From positions 50,468-114,467 of the forward strand of contig NW_004086321.1 of assembly GCF_000220395.1 (NCBI RefSeq): DNA of 64,000 bases, written 5' to 3'. The position numbers were made by a program, and so were the translations under genes. This document shows, one piece after another, positions 13,791 through 25,789 of this stretch. The notes under the pieces are model-generated. The model saw nothing but the letters and a program-made list of their open reading frames with translations. It ran no database searches and was not told where the DNA came from. Within the stretch, counting starts at the first letter, position 1, and the number at the start of each line of letters is the position of its first letter. Source of the DNA: Ichthyophthirius multifiliis. Its lineage: Eukaryota > Ciliophora > Oligohymenophorea > Hymenostomatida.

Positions 13791-15827
13791 TCATTAATTA
13801 ATGATAATATTTTAAGAATTTTATAAATACATTCTTCTTTTATAAACCCTAACCCATTTAGGTAGAAAAGATATAAACTACTCAGCTAAAATCTTAAAGA
13901 AAATAAACACATGTTCCAAACAAAAAATCCCTAAATAAATTTTCATCCACACCACAACCTCTTCACTACTTTCTCCTTATTAAATACTCTAAAATTCAAA
14001 AACCTGAAAATAATCTAAACAAAAGAACGCAATATTTGTATAAATACACAAAAATCCCAAAAGTTTTACCACAAAATTCCACGCTCCAATCCCCTAAATT
14101 TTATAAGGTACTGACCTTTTATATAATTTTCTTTAAAGTTTAAATTTATCACTCTTTATTTCAAAAACATTAAAAAAAAATGAAAAAATAACAGCAAAAC
14201 GTGAAACATACGCAAATAAGCAAATAAAGGCAATTTAAGCCACAACTTCAATATAATCATCGAAATCATCATAATCCCAAAGTTCTATTTCTTTTATGAA
14301 TTTTTAAAAAGTTATATCTTTTTCGTAACCAGTATTCTTTTTTTTCTTCTTCTGTTATTTTATTAAATAAGGGATTAAAGATTCTGAACATATTTTTCTT
14401 ATTTCGTCCATTAAAAATAGTGAGTTTAGTAAACTTTTTAAATATTCCATGTCCCTAATTACAAATGCAATGAAAATAAAATGAGTAAATCTATTTATTA
14501 AATCGAAAAAAAACCTCTTTATAATTAAACTATTGTGTAAATTATAATTAGTTCGATGATTTTCTCTTTTTGATGATTTTAAACTCAATTAAGTGTAATA
14601 ATTATTCACTATAATTATCAAAATAACCATTAGAATATTCAATATTTATTCTTTTAGCCAAATATTTTCAAGTAATCCACCCTTTTATCCATATTTAGCC
14701 ACCTAATGTATATAAAACCATGAATCAATATCTTTAATTAATCCATTTAGATTAAAAATAATAATTTTGACTCCCAAAGCCACTATTAATAAAGGAAAAG
14801 ATTCAAAAAGGCTGTATATATAAAGATAGAATCTTTTAGTTTTCGAATATCCCTCTTCTTCTTCAAAAGTGGTACACTTAATTCTTTTTTATCCCTAGAA
14901 ATCAAAATTATGATCTTCTTTATATATTTTTTTTGCCAAAACACCCCATTTAACCTACAATTCGCTTTCAAATCTTTTCCAACAAAAAAAAAAATACGAA
15001 ATCCAAACACAAACAGAAAAAGCATAAATTGAATTTGCAAAAAAAGCAGCTTTTTTTTAATATTTTTCATGTACAAAAACCTATATAAAAGTTAAAAAAA
15101 CACAAATAAATACCAAAATTTTCAATTTGTTTTAATAAAACTATAAAAACTCGAAATATATAGATATATTTTCCCCATAATAGTCCTCTAAATCTTATAA
15201 ACTGCCCGATATATGTATATTATGATCATGGAGAGGTGTAACACACTTAACTGCTTTTTATTCTTGCAAAAATTTCATTAATTTTAAATCTTTCAGTTAA
15301 ATTTTATATAAAAAACTATGAGTAATCCTCAATCTTTCTGCTGGTGTGAATATATTAAGTAGAAATTTACTTTTTTCAATATTTTATTAGATTTATTTTG
15401 TAAAATAATTTGCGTTTATTACTTTATATTACTCATATTTATATATACGATGATCAATTTAATCTAAAATTGCTTTTTTTTAACTTTCTAAAAGTCTAAA
15501 CTTTTATTTACTTTCAGGTGATAGTAACTCAGGTGATATTTCATTTTATTCATCTATTTTTATTCTATTTGATATTCTTTTATAGTCTTTTAATATTTGA
15601 AGTTCCTAGGCTTCTTAGAATACTTTGTTTGAATCTGATAATTCAATAAGAATTAATTATTGACTTTTTTAAAGGTTTTTGGTTATATATGTATTCAATC
15701 CACATTATTAGAGTTATTAGTTTATTAAAACAATTACAGAAGGTTCTAAAATTGGATTTAACAAAAGTGCTATTTATGGACTATTTTCAAATATTAACTA
15801 TGGAGTGGTTTTAAAATTTTAATACAT
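13791..15827 (-). CDS. Anoctamin/TMEM16-like membrane protein
   Basis: Single open frame of 679 codons from ATG 15827 to TGA 13791-13793. The N-terminal part carries the anoctamin dimerisation-domain signature FTPAERLRI, then PLHDH and YYGENISIYFEFLQFYQ leading into the first membrane segment. The motif SVCVWISYFFFCWKRFE matches the family SLWATLFLEFWKR block. Later segments include a run of hydrophobic helices, LNSLF..DEIRKI..SLIPYLIK, and FSFFFNVFEIKSDKFKL followed by the block from KLYKRSVPYKIQGIGAWN onward, which matches the family 'R-R-P-x-P-R-x-x-x-D-I-G-x-W' region. About ten membrane segments can be counted by eye. Family members are Ca2+-activated Cl- channels or lipid scramblases. 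I could not resolve the Ca2+-binding Glu/Asp set. The frame stays open upstream of the chosen ATG (to about 16060) without a further ATG, so an N-terminal exon cannot be excluded. It diverges from the Ca2+ channel gene. Confidence 0.85.
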
Positions 15828-16502
15828 ATATTTTATAAATAAAATATTAATATTATTATTAATATTATTAAAATTATTGTTATTAATATTATTTTTGTTG
15901 TTGTTTGACGACAGACCGATGTGATAAAATCTTCTTATATTCTCAATATAAGCACATTTGATGCAAGTTAAATTTTTAAGAAGATAATACCAAAAGGCGC
16001 AGGATATGATAGATAAGAAGGTAGTCAACGTTAGAACGGTGAAAAAAAATATATTCCTTTATTTTTAGTTTTTTTTTTACTTTAAAAATAAAAAATTTAT
16101 TTTTTATATTTTATTTTTTTTATAAAAAATAAAAAAAGGAAAAAAAAAAAAAAAAATAGAAATAAATAAAATTATTGAAATAAATAAAATGCAGAAATGA
16201 AATAAAAAATTAGGAATTTTTAGCTTGTATTTAAAAAAATTTATTAGTTATAATTTAGCAATTATGGTTAAATTAATTAATTTGTAATACTTTCAGTCTT
16301 TATTATTTTTTATGGTATGGGAATATTTTCTTAAATTAAATAATTGAAATTAATATTTTATACTTAAATGTATATAAATTAAATAAAATTTTATTTTATT
16401 CTTTAATATTTTATGGTTATTGAAAAAGTTATATTAAAAATTAATAATAATTTAAAAAAGGTTTATATATTTACTATGTTTAAATATTTTTTTATTTTTT
16501 AA

Positions 16503-16538
<36 letters not shown>

Positions 16539-16903
16539 TTTATAAATATATATTTTGTTTTTTTTATATTTATAAACTAAATTTAATTATATTTTATTTT
16601 TAAGCAATTCATTTTTTTAAAAATAATTTTTATTATAAATTAAAATTTATTAAATCACATATTACATAAAATAATTTTTTAAATAACAAATATATTATTA
16701 AAATAAAATAAACTTGCATTTGTTAAAAAGAATAAAAGTAAATATTTATACAATAGAATATTTTTCAATAAATTAAAAAAAAAGTAAATCAAAACAAAGA
16801 AGCAAATAATTATAAAATAATTTCTTTCTTTTATAAAAATAAATCAAAAAAAAAACAATATAATAATTTATTCCACTTTTTTTCTGTTTTTTATACCAAA
16901 TAA
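15828..16903. other. Divergent promoter region, anoctamin / Ca2+ channel
   Basis: About 1.1 kb between two divergent genes. The part up to about 16060 is open in the anoctamin frame and may be a 5' exon. The rest is A/T-rich with an ATT repeat (16504-16533). At 16711-16729 there is a small hairpin-forming sequence that resembles one at 51751 (see findings). No other feature seen. Confidence 0.5.
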
Positions 16904-19001
16904 ATGGATTAATAACACCCTTTAAACGATTCGAAAAATCAATTAAATTTTGAAAAAAGTCCTTAATTACATACCTCATAGAGCAAAATATCAGACCCTT
17001 CGAAATAAAAATCCAAAATAGAATAATAAAATTCTTTAAAAGATCAACTAAATAACCATTCACCATAAAACATGTACTAAGATGTAGAATTTAATTTAAA
17101 GGATGAGGTAAAAACTGAAAACTTAAATTCCCAAGATAGAATTATAGAATAAAATTTTTAAAAAAACGACTCAATCGAAGCCCAATCCCTCTATTCAGCC
17201 TCCGAAGAAAATGACATAGTCCCGAATTTATACAAAAATAAAAAAAACAAATACAGTAGGTTTAGAAAGAATGTTAGTTTTTAAATAATAGAAAATAATA
17301 CTGAAGATATAAAATAAAAGCAATAATATAACAAATTCAAAGATTTATTTCAATAATAAGAAGAAGATGAAAATACAGAAGAATTTTATTTATATGATGA
17401 AAACTAGAATTATTAGTATTAGGAAGAATAAAAAACAAAAGTAGATATAAATATGATAGAAGTATATTAAGCAATATATGAACACGAAACAATTGAAATG
17501 GAAAAGCATAATCGACTTAATTATTAATAGATATTATTTTAATGTCATTAAAAGAATCCAGTTGAGCTTTTAAAATATTATTAAAGTAAATTTCCATGCA
17601 TATAATTATAAAAGTCAATAATTTTAATTTTCAAGTAAATAAATTTAAAATAAATAATATATATATAAAAAAAATAGATATATAAGTTATATTTGTTAAT
17701 GTATTGTTTAACATAAATATTTTGACAATTTCATCCTTTTAGTTATCATTTCAAATTCTATTTTTTTAGCTTTTGATGATCCAACAACTAATACATAATC
17801 ACTAACATAATATTATATAGAAGAGTTTTTTTTATGGACATATACAGTCGAATGTGTGTTGAAAATATGCGGGATGGGTTTAGTATTTGTTGAAGGTGCT
17901 TATTTACGTGATGGTTGGAATGTTCTAGATTTTACAATTGTCGTATCTTCTTTATTACCTTTAGTAGCCAATAATAATTCCATAAATCTTTCATCTTTAC
18001 GTTCATTTAGAATTCTGAGACCACTTAGAGCTATTTCGACTATTAGAAGTTTAAGAGTTTTATTATTAACACTTTTTGGGGCAATTCCTGATCTTATAAA
18101 TACATTAATTATATTAATTTTCTTATTCTTAATATTTGCTATAGCAGGTCTCTAATTATTCTAAGGAATGCTAAAAAATAGATGCTTTGAAATAAATACA
18201 GGGATACCTCATATAGATGATATAATTTGTGGCGGAATAGACTGCCCTAGTGGTTATATATGTGGAAAAATGATGGATAATCCAGATTATGGAGTAACTA
18301 ATTTCGATGATATAATTTATAGTTTTTTAATGGTTTTTTAATGTGTGACTTTAGAAGGATGGACAAATATTATGTTTTATCTTTTTGATGCTTTTTCAAT
18401 ATATGTGGTATTTTATTTCATTTTTTTGATTTTTATTGGCTCTTTTTTCCTTCTTAATTTAATGTTAGCCATAATCAAAGCAAGATTTTCATAAAATTAA
18501 GGATGTTAAAATACTGAAAAAGTCGAGGAGGAAAAGATGACGTTAGAAATAATAAGAGAATATAGGAGACAATATAAAAAACAGCTAGATAAAGAAAATA
18601 ATGAAAATAAAAAATAAAAATTAGGTTCATCTATTAACTCATAAAATTAATAAAATAAAACTAATAATAAATAAGAATTTACATGGGATGGAATTCAATA
18701 ATTAATAAATATACAAAATCAAAAAAAAAAAAAGGCTCTTATTTAAAAATATAAAAAATATACTCTTAAAAAAATAGATTTATGGAGATAGAAAAAAAAA
18801 CTTGAGATTAAAAATGCAATACAAAAAATATAAAAATAATAATAAATTTAATAAAAAATGATAAAAAATACAAATAATATTTATAAAAATAGAGTAATTT
18901 TACCTACTTAAAGAATTATTTATTAATATATTAAAAATAGAAATTCTAAAATAAACATATAATAAGACAATAATTCAAATAATTCAATACAAAATTATTA
19001 T

Positions 19002-19052
<51 letters not shown>

Positions 19053-22000
19053 TATATTTATAATAATATTTCAACTCCTCTTTTTTAAGATTAATAAAAT
19101 AAACTTTCAATTATGTTTATGGGAAACTCTAATATTTTTGAAGATTATAAAAAAGCTTTTTCTTCTAAAACTACTCTTTCTGGTAATTCTTAATAAAATT
19201 TTTTATAAGAAGATTAATAATTTTGGTAAGAAATTGAAGATTTATCTAAAATGGATTAATTAAATTAAAGCTATTCTTAGAAATAATAATAAATTAAAAC
19301 AGATAACGAATAAAACAAATAATAACATTAATAATTAAAAATTAAAAATTTCTCTATTCTGGATTTAAAAAGTAAAAAAATAAAAGAAACCGAATTCAAT
19401 TATAGTGATTCGAAATTCAATTTTTCAATAAAAATAATATTAATAATAAATTATAATTATAAATGCCTTTAAGTTTTTCTTAAATTTCAGATACATTAGT
19501 CCATAATTAATTAAAAAATTATGAAAATTCTTCTAAAAATAATCTAAATGAAAGCCTTAGTCAAGACTCAGATTTTAAATAAGAATACTATGATGATGAA
19601 GAGCATGAAAATAATGAAGAAATACTTGATTATGAATTAAAATTATAATAATTATATATTTAAAGAAGCTATTTATAACAAAAAAATAACGAAAAATCTG
19701 GGATATTAAAAAATAATAATGAAAAATAAAGTTTAAAAAATCATATAATAATGGGCAAGCAAATATATATTCATCCAAACTAAATAAATAATAGTATATA
19801 TTAAAACTCTTAATAGCAATATTAAAATAAGCTATAAAATAAAGAAACATCTCCAAAATCTCAAAAATTTAGTATCGCTAACTGGAATAATACAATTAAA
19901 GAGCCCATCATTGAAGAAATTTAGGAAAGTGAATAAAGCTCTTTTTCAAGTGATTCTAATAATTAAGAAAATAAGTTCGGAAAACAGATTTAAGTTACAA
20001 AAAACATGCAATATGGTAAATAAGTTCGCTCTTCTGAAAGCATTAAAAAACTTCAATAACTTAATATTATGCCATAAACAAAACCAGAGGATAATTCAAA
20101 AAAAACGTCATAAAATCAATTAAGCTAATCTAATATTAATATTCCTTTATCAAAAAGAAAAAGTCAAGAAATAAAATAAAAAAGTACAAGAAAACTTTCT
20201 ATTATCTAATCTCCTTTAATAAAATAAAAAAGTATAATAAGAAAAACCTTAAAAAACTAAAGCACATTATAACAAATGTCTGACCAACAATAATACCAGA
20301 AAAAAATAACCAATAGAAATGTTGACCAAGTTTAATTTAATCTTAACAATGAACTTGAGGAACGCCGAAAAATCTAAGAACTTAAAATAATTAAAGAGAA
20401 AAAAATGCTCGAAAACGCCAAATTCTGGAAAATAAATTTAAATTTATAATTTGAATATTAATCCACATCCGAAAAAGAAATTCTAGAAAACAGAATAAAA
20501 TTCGAAGAAGAAACCAAACTCGAAGAAGAAGACTATAAAATAAAATAATTAAAATATAAAATGCTCTACAAACTAAAAAAAGTAAAATCGACAAAATAAA
20601 AAAAAGCCGCACTTAAAAAACTCAAACAATAAATCAAAAAAAGCAAAAGACCAAACAGTAATGTAAATAACCTAATTAACCGTAGTAAAATCAAAAACAA
20701 CCAAACTTAAAGTAAAGTATTCAATAATGTAAGCCGTAGTATGAATATTTCCTTAAACAACTCTATTATTAAATCAAATAATTATTCTATTGTGTAAATA
20801 AATATCCCAGTAAAAAAAAGCTTTGTAATTTAAATGATTGAAAATTAAGAGAATTCAAAATTTGAATAAAATAGTTTTTCCTAAAGTGGAATAATAATCC
20901 CTTAGAACACTTCCAATTTAAGATTTAAAAGGAAAGAAAAGCAGAATCTAAAAATATAAGAATAAGAAAAAATCTACCAACAAATTTTAGAAGATATAAA
21001 AGACTATACATCTATAAGAAGATTAATTAGGTAATAAATAGTTTAATAAGAAAACAATTAAAACGACGAAACTTAAGCCATTTTCGAAAAATAATCATAT
21101 AAAGCCGATTATTTATAAATAAAAAAAACAGATTTCATTGAAGGAATTAAATAAAATAACATTTTTTCAGGTTTAGATATATTTAAAAGCTACAAAAGCG
21201 GTGTTCGTCATTTGAATAAAATCTTAAAAGTCCTATCAACAGACAAACAGTAATTAAAAGTTTGGTTGAAAGGTCCTATTGGTTTTACAAAGGTATTTCA
21301 CAGAAAATATGCAGATTTAATAATGAGCAACTCATTCAATAACATATCAACAATATGTGTTATATTTAACACTGTAATATTGGCTTTGAATGGCTCATTC
21401 ACTGATAAAAAAACAAATGATTTACTAGACAACCTAAATTAGGTATTTACGTTTATTTTTATAGCTGAAATGGGCTTAAAAATTCTTGCTTTGGGTCCAG
21501 TAAACTATTTGAGGGATCGAATGAACTTATTTGACTGTAGTATAGTCCTTTTATCAATATTCGAATTGACTTTTTTTTCAGGAGGAAATTCCGCAGTTTC
21601 AGCTTTTCGTTCGGTTCGAATTTTCCGTACTTTTAGAGTACTTCGAGTAACCAGACTTCTTCGAGGTTTAGAATTTATGAACACAATTATCCAAGTAATC
21701 TAAAAAACACTAGATTCATTTATTTATATAGCCCTTTTATTATTTCTTTTCATTTATATATATACTCTACTTGGAATGTAAATTTATGGAGGACAATTAA
21801 ACTAAAAAAACATTTAAATAAGACAAAATTTTGATACTTTCCAAAACGCATTTATTACAGTTTTCCAAGTAGTAACCTTAGAAAACTGGAACGATATTTT
21901 ATATAAAACATTTAATTCAAATGTACATAAAGCAATAACTTCATTTTATTTAATTTCTTGGATATTTATTGGTAATTGGATTTTCCTTAACCTTTTCTTA

Positions 22001-24565
22001 GCTATTCTTTTGGACGGATTCTCAAGTCCTTCTGAGATAGAAATTGAATATGAAAATGAAGATATTTATGAAGATGATGCTCCTATAGAAGCATAAGGAG
22101 ATAGTAATAAAAACAAAAAATAAAAGCCATGTCTTTTTAAGAAAATTTTGATTACTAAAGAATGGATTCAGATGAAATGGAATAATTAGAAATGCAGATA
22201 TTAATTAGTAATGGGAAATCGTTTAACTAATAATAATTATTTAAAGATATTGAATGCGATTATTCCTGCTTTATTTTCGGTAAATAAAATCTTTTTAGAG
22301 TTTTTTGCTATAAAGTGGTAAATCATAGCCATTTCGAACATGCAATTCTTATTTTTATAATAATTTCATCACTTAAACTTGTAATAGATACATATATTGA
22401 TGAAGGAACTTAAGCTTTTGAGGTTTCTAGTTATATAGATATTGGTTTTAATATAATTTTTACTTTAGAAGCTTTTATAAAAATTGTTGCCTTTGGTTTT
22501 ATTCTTAATGAAAATTCTTATTTGACTGAATCTTGGTCTTAAATAGATTTTTTTATTGTAGTTTCTGCACTTGTAGATATGTCTTTTGATAATGTTAATA
22601 TTCCTGCTATTAAGGTAAATAAAAAATTATTAAAAAAATAAAAAAAAATAAAAAAGATTCTTCGAATGTTAAGAACTCTTAGACCTTTAAGATTTATTAG
22701 TCATAATGTAAATATGAAAGTTGTAGTAATTGCTTTATTCGAATCTGTTAGTGGCATTTTGAATGTTCTTATTGTTATTATTTTAATATGGTATTAAAAA
22801 TTAAAAAAAAAAAAAAAAAGTAAAAAAATGATAAAAAAATGATAAAAAAAAATAATAAAAAAATCATAAAAAAATAATAAAATAAATATATAAAAAAATA
22901 TTAAAATAATAATAATATAAATAATATAATAAAAAATAAGGCTTATGTTTGCTATTTTAAGCATTTCTTTAATAGGAAATAGAATGAGTTATTGTTAAGG
23001 ATTAAATGAATTTTATGGTGTAAACTAACAATAATGTTTACAAACTTGTGCTTAAAGAACTGATTGCAGATGGTCTACATATGATACTAATTTTGATAAT
23101 ATAATTTCAAGTATGACTACTTTATATATAATAAGTTCTCTTGAAAATTGGCCGGGAATCATGTTTTAAGCTATAGATTCTAATTTACCGGAAATAGTAA
23201 ATATATATATATATTTTTTATAATAAAAAAAAAACACTATAATAAAATAAAAAGGGCCCAGTAAAGGATAATTATCAAATAATATAATATTTCTTCGTTT
23301 CATTTATACTTGTAGGCTCATTTTTTTTAGTAAACTTATTTGTCGGTGTTATATTTTTAAATTTTAATAAAGCCTAATAAAGCGAAAGGCGTTAAAGTTC
23401 TCTTTTTTTAACCGAAGAATAATCCCGTTGGATAGAATTTCAATAAATGATCATAATAGTAAAAGCAGAATTTGCCGCAAACCGTGAACCCCGTGGCGCT
23501 TTTCGTTTAAAAGTATTCAGAATAGTAAATTCTAGAGTATTTGAAGTACTAATAATGGTTTGTATAGTTCTAAACATTATTTCAATGGGTTTAACATATG
23601 AAGGTTCAAGCTTATAATACGAAAGCATTTTAGAAAATATTAATTACTTTTTCACAGCTACTTTTATTATGGAGTTAATTCTTAAATTAATAGCGACCGG
23701 ATTAGAAGGGTTTTGGATTTCATCATGGAATAAATTCGATCTTTTTGTAGTTATTTCAAGTATAATTGATATAGTAATGAATTAATTGGGATCTGGTATA
23801 GCTTTTTTAAGAATAGGACCCCAATTAGTCAGAATAGTGAGAGTTATGAGAATATCTAGGCTCTTAAAATTGATAAAAAGTATGTAAAAACTACAAAAAA
23901 TTATCGATACATTGGCCTTTTCCTTTCCTTCTTTAATGAATGTTGGTGCTTTACTTTTTTTGTTATTTTTTATTTACGCTATTTTAGGAGTTTTTCTATT
24001 TAAAGATATTAAAAAAGGAAATGCAATTAATAATTATAACAATTTCTTTAATTTCGTTAATGCCTTAATTACATTATTTAGGTGTTCTACTGGAGAAAAC
24101 TGGTATATTTTTATGTTTGATTGTGGAAAAACTACTAATTGTATATAAGGAATTGATTGTGGAACGCGTAAATATTTTGTATATTAAAAAACTTTAATTT
24201 ATATTTTTATAATTTACTTTTAATATTTTATAAAGATTATTTAATTAAAATATAAAAATAGGATTTAGTACTATTTATTATGTAACTTTTATTCTAATGT
24301 GTACTTTTATAATGCTTAACCTTTTTATTCTTATTATTATTTAATATTTCGAAGATTATTATATGAAAGACGGTAACCCGTTGTAGGCTTTTAATGAAAA
24401 AGTAGAAATATTTAGAGCAACCTGGTCAAAATACACAGCCTTTTCTTATGGTGAAAAAATAGAATCAGTAAATTTAGTAAATTTTCTGCATGAATTAGAA
24501 GAACCATTAGGTATATAAATATATAAATATATAAATATATAAATATAAAAATATATAAAAATATA

Positions 24566-24596
<31 letters not shown>

Positions 24597-25502
24597 CATT
24601 TATATATATATATTAAAATAATATTTTAATTTTTTTAGGTTATAATAGGCCAGATAAAACAATTAGTAAAAAAATGATAGCTAAAGATGTTATGTAATGG
24701 AATTTAACTGAGTAAATTAAAAAAATATAAAATAAAATAAAAAATATATAGTGATGGCTCTGGAAATATATATTTTAATGATGTTTTGTTTGCATGTATG
24801 AGAAAAGCATATGGATCAGAATTAATAAATGACGTCAGAGGAGAAATATAGCAATTATTTCAAGAAATGGAATTAAAAACAAAATTAAAAATTGCTGAAT
24901 AAAAAAAAAAAAGTCTTTTAAAAAACAGTAAAAAAATTTTTAATTAATCTCTTCTTAATTCTAAAAAATTTAATCCTATGATTGCCTTTATGTTTTTACA
25001 AATAACTTTTAAAACCTGGAATAGATATACTTTATAAAAAATTAATAATGATAATAAATCTTTATAATCTTCTGAAGAATCAGAAAAAGAAGAATATTTT
25101 GATTAAGATAATTTATTCGAAGAATCATATAACCTTGAATAAGAAAATAAATTAAATATATAAGATTCTTTTGATGAAAATGAAGAAGAAGAAGACAAAG
25201 AAGAAGAATTAGAAGAAGAAGAATTTTAAATTGGTTCTTTATTTTCATCTTTAAAATTATTTCATGATAACATTCATGAACGGTTTAATGATTAAGTTTA
25301 ATTAATTAATAATAATAATTTATAATTATAAAAATATGCTACTGCTAAATCTATAAAATCTGTTAAAACTATTAAATCAATTAATGAATAAGTTGATAGA
25401 GTTAGTAAATAAAGAAAAGAATCTATTAGATCTGTTATGGGTAATGAAATTTCTAAATAATCAGTATTTAAAATTTTGAAAATATATTAAGAAGAAGAAT
25501 GA
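16904..25502 (+). CDS. Voltage-gated Ca2+ channel alpha subunit, four-domain
   Basis: Pore-forming subunit of a Cav-type channel, about 2,644 residues. Four repeats of S1-S6 are visible. S4 voltage sensors: [20 protein letters not shown] (I), [20 protein letters not shown] (II), [17 protein letters not shown] (III), [17 protein letters not shown] (IV). Pore loops TLEGWTN, TLENWND, SLENWPG and STGENWY place Glu at all four filter positions, the EEEE signature of Ca2+ selectivity. Introns read by phase: 17635-17677, 19405-19490 (tentative), 22104-22126 (tentative, could be a missing A), 22615-22656, 22791-22940, 23197-23254, 24168-24261, 24511-24638, 24712-24751. The I-II linker is about 920 residues and Asn/Gln/Ser-rich. 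The C-terminus has an acidic run ([14 protein letters not shown]). ATG 16904 is chosen over 17072 because the frame between them is coding-like. By analogy with Paramecium, a ciliary membrane location is likely (inference). Confidence 0.93.
19003..19051 (+). repeat. AAT tract in the channel I-II linker
   Basis: AAT repeats encode about 16 Asn in a row within the cytoplasmic linker between channel domains I and II. Confidence 0.85.
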
Positions 25503-25789
25503 ATTTCGAAAAAAAAATAAAAAAAAAAATATATATATATATATATATATTTATTTATTATTTTAAAATATTTATAGTTTTTTTTTTTATTTATTTTTTT
25601 CTAAAAATATTTATATTTTGTATGTTTTTAATATATGAAAATATTCATTTTTTTTTTTTAAAAAAAATTATTAATAATTGACTTTAAAAATAATATTTGT
25701 TAAAAAAAAAATATATTTATATATAAAACAAATAAATCAATATTATTTTTTAAGATAACAATAAAAAAAAAACATTTTTATTAATGTTT

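Noticed and set aside
15001-15080. Apparent frameshift in the anoctamin gene at an A8 run
   Set aside because: Counting bases by coordinate showed both flanks are in the same frame; the 679-codon ORF is intact.
16773-17066. Minus-strand 97-codon frame with hydrophobic residues next to the Ca2+ channel start
   Set aside because: The + strand over the same bases reads as a natural Gln/Ser/Asn-rich N-terminal extension in frame with the channel (ATG 16904), so the minus frame is its shadow.
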